Assembly: GCA_001792895.1 (NCBI GenBank)
Contig: MARA01000002.1
Coordinates: forward strand, 186,001 to 250,000
Reading direction: 5' to 3'
Length of the DNA: 64,000 bases
Source of the DNA: Lentinus brumalis
Taxonomy: Eukaryota; Basidiomycota; Agaricomycetes; Polyporales; Polyporaceae
A program made the position numbers and the translations under genes. This document shows positions 43,791-53,463 of this stretch, piece by piece. The first letter of the stretch is position 1, and each line of letters begins with the position of its first letter. The notes under the pieces were generated by a model, which was not told the DNA's origin, made no database searches, and saw only the letters and a program-made list of their open reading frames with translations.

Positions 43791-46700
43791 TGATGTCTAC
43801 CGAGGACAACACGTCTGCTTTCTTCGCTGGCTCTGACGACGAAGCCATGGAGGTTCAGCAACCCGACGTACAAGCCGAGTCCGGGGTTGCGCAGGAGCTG
43901 GACGCGTCGCAGAGGCCGAGGCCTCCGACCCAGAGTCACCAACCACTTTTCTTCGCCGACAGCGACGAAGAGGAATCCACGAGCTACAGGCCGCGCCCCG
44001 TGACACTTCTAGCGGACGCTGAGGATGGGAAAGACATGGAGTCGGACGTCGAGATGCCCGAGTTCGTCGAAGTCCCCAGGGCTTCCAGTGTGTCCAGTAC
44101 GTCGTCTGGCTCCCGCGAGTTTCGACATTCGTCCCCTGCTCCTCCCGCTCCCGAACTCTCCGCTATCGAAGGTCCTCCTTCTAAACGACGGAAACTGTCT
44201 CCGCCACCCCAAATATTCCGCTCGGAGACCGACTCTATGTACCTCGGCTACTTTCTTGTGGACAACGCATGGAGCACAGTCAAGGGTTCCGGCTACATCA
44301 GACCTGGCGAAGAAGTTCGTATCGAACGCGAAGGAGCCGACAATCTGCCTCCGCCTGCAAAGAAACCTGTCAAGAAGGATAAAGGCAAGGATGGGAAGAA
44401 GCAGCTCACCATCGCGAACATGTTCAAGCCCGCGCCTGCGAAACCTATCAAGAAGAAGCAGGATTCGGTCGTCCGCATCACCAACTCACGAGGCTTTGGT
44501 GAGTTTTGCAGTCTAGTGACTGACGTCCGTCCGTAACCTTCCCGTACAGAGTTCGGTAGACTACCACAAGAAGTCGCATCATGGGTGTCGCGTCTGTTAG
44601 ACATGGGTATGTGCAGTCTCGTTCTCATTTTTGCTTGTCTCTGATAGTCGGGGTAGATATCGTCGAGTTTAAGAATTGCACGATGGTTGAATGTCCCCAA
44701 AAGCTCTCGACCGGTGCCGATTTGATCTTGTCCTTGTCGGTATATATGAAGCCGTCTGCGTTCAAGCCACCCAAGCTATCTTCGGACGACAAGGCGAAAG
44801 TCATGTTCAACGAAGGACATGAGACAGAGGCAGAGCAGATACTGCGAGAGCGGAAGCGCGCGCTCGTCAATCTGTTTAAGAAGATCCACCTGAAGCCACG
44901 GAAGGGGAACGACAACAGGCCTGGTAGCAAGTTGGAACAGCGGGACCTTGAACTTTTGACTCAGCGTCCAGGAGTCACTAAACCAACACAAGGTGGCTCA
45001 GTTGGCAATGGCCTCGGCGACGATGACGATGGCGAAGGCGACATCACAGAAGAGCAGATAGATTTGATCTTCAAGAAGTATGTTCAACTGCGTCATGCGA
45101 TTTGATGAGGTGCTGAATGCATTGCAGGGCGCAGGAAAATGACAGCAAGATTGGCGAAATGGAGCCCTCCGATACGTTCACGTTGAGACTACGGGGCTAC
45201 CAGAAGCAAGCTCTCTTGTATGTTGTCCATCCTCTCACTGCGCCCTTGCCGTGCTAATGCGCCGTCAGGTGGATGCACTCAATTGAGACAGGTGCAGCTT
45301 CCGCCCGTGAGGCGCAGTCTATGCATCCTCTATGGAAGGAGTATGATTGTCATTAACTTCTACAAAACATGTCTCGCCTAACTAGGCTACAGATATGTCT
45401 TTCCTTTTGATCCAAACGATCAGATGATAGACCTTACTGCTGACGAGCGGTCGTTCTACTTCAACGAGTACTCTGGCGAACTCAGCTTGGAATTTCCAAA
45501 GGCGGAGCGGAAGTGCAAAGGAGGTATCCTTGCGTAAGTCCTTGTCGCTCATGTACGCGTCTACTACTGAACTCTGATAATGCAGTGATGGTGAGGCATC
45601 TTTGGCAATACATCTATCGATCACTGACAACCTCATGATCGTTTAAACTCGATGCCTACAGAGAGTGAGTGCGGCGTCCATTATGCGTGTCTTGCGGTAC
45701 CTCACCTGTCACGGCAGTGGGTATGGGGAAGACGATCATGCTTTCTGCGCTCATCCAAACAGCACGAGAGCCGGAGCCTCCCGCTGACGTTAACGCGAAC
45801 GGCTCATCGAAGGCCAAGCAGCTCAGACTCAACAACGCCTTCCGCGTGGTCCAAAATCCTCCGCAGACACAGCGCAAGGGTCCCTCCGCGACTCTCATCG
45901 TAGCACCGACGTCGTTGCTTGCGCAATGGGCGGAAGAGTTGCAGCGCTCAAGCAAACCTGACACGCTCAAGGTCCTGGTGTGGCACGGTCAGAACAGATT
46001 GGACCTTGACGCTGCGGTCGACAATGACGCCATCACGGTGGTCATCACGTCGTACGGGACCCTAGTTTCCGAGCATGCCAAGCATGAGAAACAGCCCTCC
46101 AGTGTCTTTGAAAGTGCGTTGATGTGGGCTTGAGACATTGTCACTGCTAGCTGACCTTGACGCTCGGCAGTCGAATGGCTTCGTGAGTAGCTTGTAGATA
46201 TTCTTATCTGCGACGTGTTCACCTCGTAGCAGGCGTTGTGCTTGATGAGGCGCATCACTGCAAGTCCCGGACTAGCAAGACTGCGAAGGCCGTCTACGCC
46301 CTCCGTGCTCGAAGACGCTGGGCCGTCACCGGCACTCCAATCGTCAACCGTCTGGAAGACCTGTACTCTCTACTGTACGTCCAGTCACGACCGTCGAACT
46401 CATCATGGACTGATTGAGCTGATAACAGAAAGTTCCTGGATTTCGCGCCCTGGTCGAATTATACCTTCTTCCGCTCGTAAGGAGATTCCGAATGTCTCAC
46501 CCGCCTTAAAAGTCTGACAGCCGGGCTAGTTTCATTACCCTACCATTTCTCGCACGCGATCGCAAAGCGGTCGAGGTTGTGCAGATCATTCTCGAGAGTG
46601 TCCTGTTGCGTCGGGAGAAGGACATGCTCGACACGGACGGCAAGCGGATTGTGGAACTACCGCCCAAGGAGGTAACGCGACGTATCGACGTTGTTGGCTG

Positions 46701-48297
46701 CTCTGTGTTGACATGGTGGTCGGTAGATCAAGATCGAGAAGCTCGAGTTCTCTCCACTGGAGCGCAAGATCTACGACTCGTTGTACTCGGATGCCAAGAA
46801 GGACTTTGAACATCTCACCGAGAAAGGCCTCGTCAGCCGCAATTACACGCACATCCTCGCCATGCTCATGCGGTATGTCGTTTTCCGATGCTAAATCCTC
46901 TCGCAACGTTCATCGAAAGCTCGTAGGCTCCGTCGAGCCGTATTGCACCCCAATCTTGTCCTCTCATCAAATGAAGGGGTAGTACCCAAAGCAGCTAGCG
47001 GTAGTGGCGTAATCGACGTCAAGGACCTCATCCAAAAGTTCAGCGAGGGAGAGAACGCTGTCGGGGATAACAAGGTGTACGCCGAGGGAGTCCTGGCGAA
47101 TCTCGCGCAGGAGGAAAACGCAGAATGTCCTATTTGTTTCGACGTGATGGAGACGCCAGCCATCCTCCCTGACTGCATGCATCAGTGGTACGTCGCTCTA
47201 CTATCGTGCAACCTATTTTGCTGAACGCCCGGGTAGCTGCAAGGACTGTATCATTGCCTTCATCGAGAACTGTCGTGAGAGGGGTGAGGATGGAAAGTGT
47301 CCAACGTGCTCCCGAGGCCCTGTCAAGGCACGCTTGATTTTTCTCTCGCCTGGCTCCCTGGTTGCTGACGCTCCGCCTAGGAGGGCGACCTGCTAGAGAT
47401 CGTGCGCTCAAGGCAAAATAGCGGGGAGAAGGCGGGCGACAACGATCAGCCGCCAACATCCACAGTCATGCTCCGACGGAACGACTTCCGGTCATCTACG
47501 AAGCTGGAAGCACTCGTCCAGCATCTCCGTACGCATCTTTCTGATTGTCGCCGTCTGTTTCCCGCTCAAGTCCCTCGTTCCATGCCAGGGCGCCTGAGAG
47601 ACCAAGACCCTTGTTTCCGCGCTGTCGTGTTCTCGCAATTCACCTCCTTCCTCGATCTCATACAGGCTGTTCTCGAGCGCGAGAACCTACCATGGTTCCG
47701 CTTCGATGGCTCGATGGACATCAAGAAGCGCAACGAAGCGGTCACCGGCTTCAAGGCACCTTCCCGCGACGCCAAGGTTCTCATCATCAGTCTCAAAGCC
47801 GGCGGCGTTGGGCTCAACGTAAGTTTGCGTACCCCAATGCATTCGTGCTGCACGGCTGACTCGGAACTCGCCCAGTTGACGAATGCGAACCATGTGTTCA
47901 TGGTAAGTCGTCCCAGTGCTCCCGAGCGCTGTGTGTCCTCATGGGTTGCTGCTTTAGATGGACTGTTGGTGGAACGCGGCCACGGAGAACCAAGGTATGC
48001 GAGCTATGCGCTGCTCTCCTGAGTTGATCTGAAACGTTTCGCAGCTATCGACAGGGTTCACCGGATTGGTCAGGAGAAGACAGTCTGCGTGACGCATTTC
48101 ATCGTGAGTGGCCTCAACGTCGTCTGTGCGTCCAAAGTCTCACCAGTTCCTGATGTCAGGTGTCCGGGACCATAGAGGGACGTATCCTCCAGATTCAAAA
48201 GAGGAAGACAGCTATTGTCAAAGAAGCCTTCAAGGGCAAACGGGATACTGATCCGGAGAGCATCGAGAACTTGAAGATCATGTTTGGTGACGACTGA
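43791..48297 (+). CDS. RAD5: DNA repair helicase/ubiquitin ligase RAD5
   Basis: This is a SWI/SNF ATPase with an E3 RING that polyubiquitinates PCNA in error-free damage tolerance and remodels stalled forks. The N-terminus is disordered and acidic ([15 protein letters not shown]). The HIRAN domain is near 44240-44330 ([20 protein letters not shown]). Helicase motif I ADEMGMGKT is formed across two microexons (45586-45590 and 45662-45664). Motif Ia is [18 protein letters not shown], motif [13 protein letters not shown], motif [13 protein letters not shown]. The RING inserted between the lobes reads [20 protein letters not shown] then CCKDC and CPTC (47125-47310). Motifs V and VI are [14 protein letters not shown] and [12 protein letters not shown]. 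The stop is the TGA at 48295-48297. About 18 short introns, one with a possible GC donor at 47328. Length about 1,100 residues. Confidence 0.95.
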
Positions 48298-48399
48298 CTG
48301 TATCTGCACTGTGTAAACTCATACCTCAACATACCTTGGATATATTTTGCTTACCCGTTGCGCATGAAGTCCGGCGTGGGGGTTTCTTGGGGCTGGTTC

Positions 48400-48406
48400 A
48401 AAAAAA
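48400..48406 (-). terminator. RNA polymerase III terminator of the tRNA-Leu
   Basis: Seven T on the minus strand begin 18 nt after the tRNA 3' end, the usual stop signal for Pol III. Confidence 0.75.
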
Positions 48407-48424
48407 TAGCAGACCAGCACGCAA

Positions 48425-48516
48425 TGATGAGAGTGGGATTCGAACCCACGCCCGTGAGGACCAGATTACAGATGATCTCCTTAGTCTGGCGCCTTAGACC
48501 GCTCGGCCATCTCACC
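48425..48516 (-). tRNA. tRNA-Leu (anticodon AAG) with a 12-nt intron
   Basis: On the minus strand the acceptor GGTGAGA pairs with TCTCATC, leaving A as discriminator. The anticodon stem CCAGA/TCTGG closes a loop with anticodon AAG at 48480-48482. The intron at 48467-48478 starts one base 3' of the anticodon, the canonical position. A long variable arm (type II tRNA) and the T arm GTGGG-TTCGAAT-CCCAC are present. A box A-like GGCCGAGCGG and box B GGTTCGAATCC are visible. Confidence 0.95.
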
Positions 48517-49878
48517 ATGTTTGCTATGCCACCCGTCTTGAATCTGCCCGCAGGCTATTACTCCCGCATCGCTACACCTATAGCTCAAGAGCCCACCCAC
48601 CGTGGTTCCCAAGGGCCTTCAAGATACCAACGATATAGCAACCCTGCGTACTCCGAGCAACCATTCAGCAATTCCCGGTGAGTGTTACTTAGTACTAGTG
48701 TAGACTTGGCCAGCAACTTAAAGGCAGTGGCAAGACTCCGTCGGTCGCCAGAGTGGTGACTTCACCGCCCACAGCGCTGATGAGGGTGACAGATTCCCCG
48801 CCGATAGCTGTAAACGACAAGAAGGGTTAAGCCGCAGCTTAAAGATACCACGCGGCCGGACAGATGCTTTTGACTGCAGGCTGAGGGGGATGTAGTCAGG
48901 AAGCGGGAGTTGGTGCCACGATCCGGGTGGGCCTACATGGATCGAGGATGTCGTTGTCTGCAGCACACCGTCAGTCTTTGCTTCACGATTTCGAAGACGC
49001 TGGCGGCTGCGTCGTGAGCGAAGAGAGCAAGGGCGGACAATGTGTAGCGTAGTACACGAGAGCAGCGAGGACGGTGGCACGGAGCATGGGCGTGAAGCTG
49101 GTGGTCGGCGGGAGGGTCGTCTGGATGTGAAGGCAGGTGTCTCGATCAATTATTGGGACGGGCGACCCCACCGCAGGCATGTGTAGACCCGCTGTGGGAG
49201 CCCGACCCTGGTCTCGCACATGCGCTAGATCCATTGTACGCAGTGAGACTCACAAGAATGCGGTCAAAAAGAAACATCGCGTACCCTCAACTTGCAAGCA
49301 GTGCCGTCGTATCTATTCTGTCGCTGTTGATATGGCAAAGGCTGTTGCTTTGAGCGGAGGAGTTTGTCGATGCCAAGTCCTACTCCACAGTCCATACCGG
49401 CTGTTGAATAGCTGTATTCAGTAGCTTACTCTCCCATGGACGGCGCTACGGGCATCAAGAGGGCAAACCTTCTCGATGCGCTCGCATCTGCGCCTGAACC
49501 ACACCGTGGGTTCTCCGGCGCTGGCCGCTGGCGAACTCGCTGCGGCCTCTATGTAGCGCACACTGCGGCCTCTGGATGACCAGTTCCTGCGAACTCATCC
49601 GCAGTCTTGATGCGGACGTCAGCGCTGGCATACGTGCACGTCGAAGCCGACCGAGGTTGACGGCAAGAGTGTGACGGATCATATATAGCACTCGTAGCGG
49701 AAACAACAACATCTACATACCATGCAATTCATGAGCAAGCGCGAGGAGTCGTGGCAGATACATACACAGGTGCACCTTGCATACCAAGAAAGCGAACGGA
49801 CGACAACAATACAGACTGCAAGTCCAACACTCGTACCCACCATAGAGACACAACAGAGAACAAGAGCGGGGAATCAGA
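48517..49878. other. 1.4 kb intergenic region
   Basis: No convincing gene. A minus-strand frame at 48718-49149 is open for 143 codons but has a biased Arg/Ser/Pro composition and no recognisable domain. The far right end is the 3' flank of the Zn2Cys6 gene. Confidence 0.4.
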
Positions 49879-50675
49879 TCAGACGATAGGTTCTCCGATG
49901 GAGAAGTGGACCTGGTCGCCCTCTGCGAGGGTGAGGCGGACGGGGAGGCGGGGGTCGATGCGGACAGGGGCGCTGGAGCCGACGAAGAAGTCGCCGCGGG
50001 TGAAGTTGCGGGTGATGGCGGCGGTCTCCTCTTCGGTGAGCGGGCGGGGCCGCTTGTTGGGACGGAAGGTGGAGGTGGAGGCACCGGTGGGGTTGGTGGG
50101 ATTTGCGGGGTTTGTGGGACTGGAGGTGAAGCTGTTGCTGTAGTCGTAGTAGGGCGGGTGGGGCAGGCCCTGCATGGGCGGCGGGTATGCCATGGCGGCG
50201 AAGGGGGCACTTGGGCTGGCAAGGGCAGTGAGACGGGGAGCGGCGTGTGGGAGCGGGAGAACATACGCGGCTGGCCCTGGCTCTGGTGGTTATCGGTGTC
50301 CGGATCGGGGTAGGCGCAGGAGGCCCCGAGGCCGCGCTTGAGACAGCTCTGCGGGGGGTGAGACGGGGGGCGGGCGGGGGACGGGGGACATACCTACCTG
50401 GCAGGGGAGCTGTTCGCTGCAGCGTGTTTTTCCGGCGTGGCAGGCGGTGCAGGCCCTGCGTACGGACGGCGCCTTGGCTGTGCGGAGTCTGGTCAGCGGC
50501 GGCGGGGACGGGGACGGGAGACGGGCGACGCACGCTTGCGGCTGCCGTCGGCGGGGGACGCGGCGCCGGCCCCGGAGAGGGACTGGGCCTGCTGGTGGAG
50601 GTCGGGCAGCTGCTGGTTGTGCTGGTCAGGGGCCGCGTCCTGCGCCGGCGTGGACGCCTCAGAGAGGGCCGACAT
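49879..50675 (-). CDS. Zn(II)2Cys6 fungal transcription factor, small (apparent 1-nt frameshift)
   Basis: This is a nuclear DNA-binding regulator. Exon 1 (50534-50675) encodes MSALSEASTPAQDAAPDQ and a Gln-rich stretch. Exons 2 (50398-50477) and 3 (50267-50348) form the binuclear zinc cluster RACTACHAGKTRC, SEQLPCQ, then SCLKRGLGASCAYPD: six Cys with C-x2-C-x6-C and C-x2-C spacing. Introns of 56 nt and about 49 nt have good GT...AG ends and a CTGAC branch site in the first. Exon 4 begins after the acceptor at 50216 and should enter PFAAMAYPPPMQGLPHPPYY. The phase from exon 3 is off by one, so a base is probably missing in the G run at 50203-50207 or close by. The C-terminus (RNFTRGDFFVGSSAPVRIDP) ends IGEPIV. 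At about 200 residues it lacks the large middle-homology region of classical family members. It shares a 145-bp promoter with a bHLH gene. Confidence 0.78.
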
Positions 50676-50820
50676 GGAGGTGATGGGCGGGGCTTCGGAG
50701 CCCTCCGTCGATATCCCCCGCTTTTCTTCTCCTTACAGCCCACGTGCCCTCCGTCGCCTCCGGGCCCTGCCGCCGTCCCCCAGGCGCGCACCGGCTCTCC
50801 GGGCTTACTTTCGGACCATC
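50676..50820. promoter_or_regulatory. 145-bp bidirectional promoter between two transcription-factor genes
   Basis: The Zn2Cys6 gene (minus, ATG 50675) and the bHLH gene (plus, ATG 50821) start back to back. A CACGTG E-box-like ACGTG lies at 50741-50745 within CCCACGTGCC, a possible site for the bHLH factor itself. Confidence 0.5.
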
Positions 50821-51593
50821 ATGTCTCCCCCGCATCCCCCGCACGACCCCCTCGACGACCTCCAGTTCTTCAACCCCGCCCTCATCCCGCCCCGCCCCCG
50901 CTCCCGCCCTCCAACGAGCTCTTCTCCCAGTCCGAGACCACAGACTTCTTCGGCTTCCTCGACAATTTCGAGTGGGACTTCAATCTAGACGGCGTACAAC
51001 ACCTCCCAGACGCTCCAGATCCGCTCTACCACAGCCCGCACCAGGAGACAGCGCCCCCTGGCCTCGAGCAGCTCCCGCCGTCCTCTCACCTCTTCCACCC
51101 GCAGCCGGAGCACCAGCGACTGCCCGCTCCTCCCCAACCCCAACCTCAACCCCGGCCCATCTCCCAGCCCCCGCATGCATCTCTGTATACCCACTCAGAC
51201 GATACCAAGTCCCGCCTGCGCTCACGAAGCCGCTCCCCCTCGTCGTCCGCGTCCCCTGGCTCGCGCGACACGCCGGGAGCGCCCCGCGTCAAGCCCCTCC
51301 TCTCCACGCCCCAGAAGAGGCTCAACCACATCATGTCCGAGCAGAAACGCCGCAACGCCATCCGCGACGGCTACCTGCAGCTCACCACCCTCCTCGCCCC
51401 CGCCGGTGCCCCCCCAGGCTCCGGAATGCCCACCCGCGGCCGCCCAAAGGGCAGCGGGAGCCGTGGGCGCGGTACGAAGGGCAAGAGCGGCATCCTCTTC
51501 CGCGCCAGGGAGTACATTCACTGGCTGGAGGAGGGCAGGGACGCTCTCCGCGACGAGGTGACCAGGCTCGAAGCTGCCGCCGGCATCCGCTAG
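50821..51593 (+). CDS. bHLH transcription factor (apparent 1-nt frameshift)
   Basis: The start MSPPHPPHDPLDDLQFFNP at 50821 is in one frame; the rest, from SNELFSQSETTDFFGFLDN to the stop at 51591-51593, is one base away. The switch falls in a C-rich run at 50887-50911 and no intron fits, so one nucleotide is probably missing there. The middle is Pro/Gln/Ser-rich. The C-terminal bHLH reads LNHIMSEQKRRNAIRDGYLQ for the basic region and helix 1, with the His/Glu/Arg pattern for E-box recognition. The long basic loop contains PTRGRPKGSGSRGRG, and helix 2 is GILFRAREYIHWLEEGRDAL with a leucine-rich extension. This is a fungal E-box factor with an unusually long loop, as in several basidiomycete bHLH proteins. 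Target genes are unknown. Confidence 0.8.
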
Positions 51594-52515
51594 CATGCGC
51601 CGTGCGCATCGTGCGTCGCCTTCTCTTTCTCAGCCTTCTCCCCCGTGTGGCTGAACCCGTCTTTCAGGCCGCGAGTCGCGACGCAGCGCGCCTGCTATGC
51701 CGTCATATCCGGTGACGTTGTCCGAAGCCCACGTCCTGATGTGGCCCTGGACCGTGCTGATCTTCGCCCGAGTCGAAGTCTTCGGACTAGGTTGCCGGCA
51801 GGTCATGTGCCGCGACCGTCCGCTCAGCGCACGGTGCGCACCCCTCTCCCGGCAGCCGCATTGTTGGCAGCCCAGCTCGAGCGTCGGCAGCGGCTGCTCA
51901 TCGCACAGACAGTCACGATACCCCTGAGGATGCCCTATATCCGCCATTCCCGTTCACACCGAGCATATCACATTCGTATGCCGGGCGCGCATCCCGGCCA
52001 TCGCAGCATTCAGACACCCATGTATTTGTACGGCACACCGTGTACTCTAGTCATTGCTCACGTACATTGTATTGCGTTCGTCGGTCATGATGCATGAAGG
52101 GTCACTCAGCAAGCCCAGTCCGTCACGTCGCCTACCCACCGCTTGTAAGTACCAGGGAGACGGTAGAATGGAGTGACGGCCCAGGTGTTGTCCCGACGGA
52201 GGCATATGAGCGGGTTGCGTGCGGAACAGGAACAGACGTCGCAGCTGAAACGCGGAGACATAAGTATCCGTGAATCAGGCTGCGCAAGACCTGGGCAGTG
52301 GGCGACATCCGACAAATACGGCACTGACAGCTCGAAGAGCATGTGGCGACGAGGCGTCTTGAATTGAGAGACTCCTTGGCGTAGACGAGGACACTGCCCT
52401 CAGAGTGCTCCTCCAGGCCGGCACGGCGATGCCATGGAGTCATCGTACGTCTTGTATAGAGAGCATTCTTGGCGTAGCGGACAACACCATCCATGTGGCC
52501 CTCCATCGAACGACA

Positions 52516-52574
52516 ATGTCTCGGCCTGTCGGAACGGTCCTGGGGACACTCCTACGATGTCTCGGCCTGTCGGA
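52516..52574. repeat. 18-bp direct repeat, two copies
   Basis: ATGTCTCGGCCTGTCGGA occurs exactly at 52516-52533 and again at 52557-52574. Confidence 0.85.
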
Positions 52575-52706
52575 GCAGCCTGACGTGACCAAGCATGCTC
52601 ACATCGGGCGTCGCTGACCGCCGACCGCGACCATAAGATGTCTTGGTCCAGCGGAGGACATCCATCGGCCCCCGCGGAATCCTTTGTGGACCAGTTCGCC
52701 ATCGTC

Positions 52707-52754
52707 AGCGGCGTCGGTAATTGTCGCCACCGTTAGCGGCGTCGGTGATTGTCG
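52707..52754. repeat. 20-bp direct repeat with 28-nt period, two copies
   Basis: AGCGGCGTCGGTAATTGTCG at 52707-52726 recurs at 52735-52754 with one change (A to G). Confidence 0.85.
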
Positions 52755-53414
52755 AGATGCTCTGTTATGTCTAACTCAGCACTTGAGGTTAGACCCAGAG
52801 CGCAGACAGAGCGGCGGGATGGCGCGCAGCCCCAGCCACCGAAGACCACAACGACCGCGAGTGCGACGGTGATAGAGCTGCCCGGGACGCGCCTCATCTC
52901 GCATCTCGCATCTCACGTCTCACGAGAGTTGCTTCCTCAGCGTCCCCAATGCACCCATGTGGTGTGCGGGCGTCGGTGAGTGGTGTGCCTGGCCGCCCTG
53001 TCAGAGTGACAGGATGAGGACCCCCCCGTCGCCGGACATCTCCTGCGCAGGCGTGTTGTGCGACGCTAATGGTATGTGGCTGGGTAATTCCGGGTGTGGG
53101 ACGCAAGAGCCGAGCGTGTCCCTGCATGGCGCGGGTGCCGAACAGACGAACTGGGCGAGAGCGGTGTGTCGATCCCGTGGCCAGAGGCGCGGTGCTCGCG
53201 GGTGTGCGTGGGACGGTCTGGGAACGCTGCAGCGGGTTGAATGAATCCATGCACGACTGCCGGGCACTGGATGGAATGCGAGTGCCGTTGAACGAGCTGA
53301 CGAAGTGCGGGTGCGTTAGTAAGAGCTGTTCTGGAGGATTACACACCGGTGCCCGTTGCGGAGCTGTTGGTAGCACGAGGCATACCCGCCAAGTGGGCGA
53401 GGTGACCAGTATGT

Positions 53415-53463
53415 TCAAGTCCAGGTACCCTGACGCGTATTCGCAAGACGTGCCTGGACTTGA
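53415..53463. repeat. Inverted repeat (potential hairpin)
   Basis: TCAAGTCCAGGTA at 53415-53427 is matched by its near reverse complement TGCCTGGACTTGA at 53451-53463 (12 of 13), with a 23-nt loop. A perfect 12-bp palindrome GAGCATATGCTC follows at about 53492-53503. Confidence 0.7.

Noticed and set aside
48718..49149. 143-codon minus-strand frame after the tRNA
   Set aside because: It shows low-complexity Arg/Ser/Pro, no clear promoter or domain, and no splice-linked partner exons.
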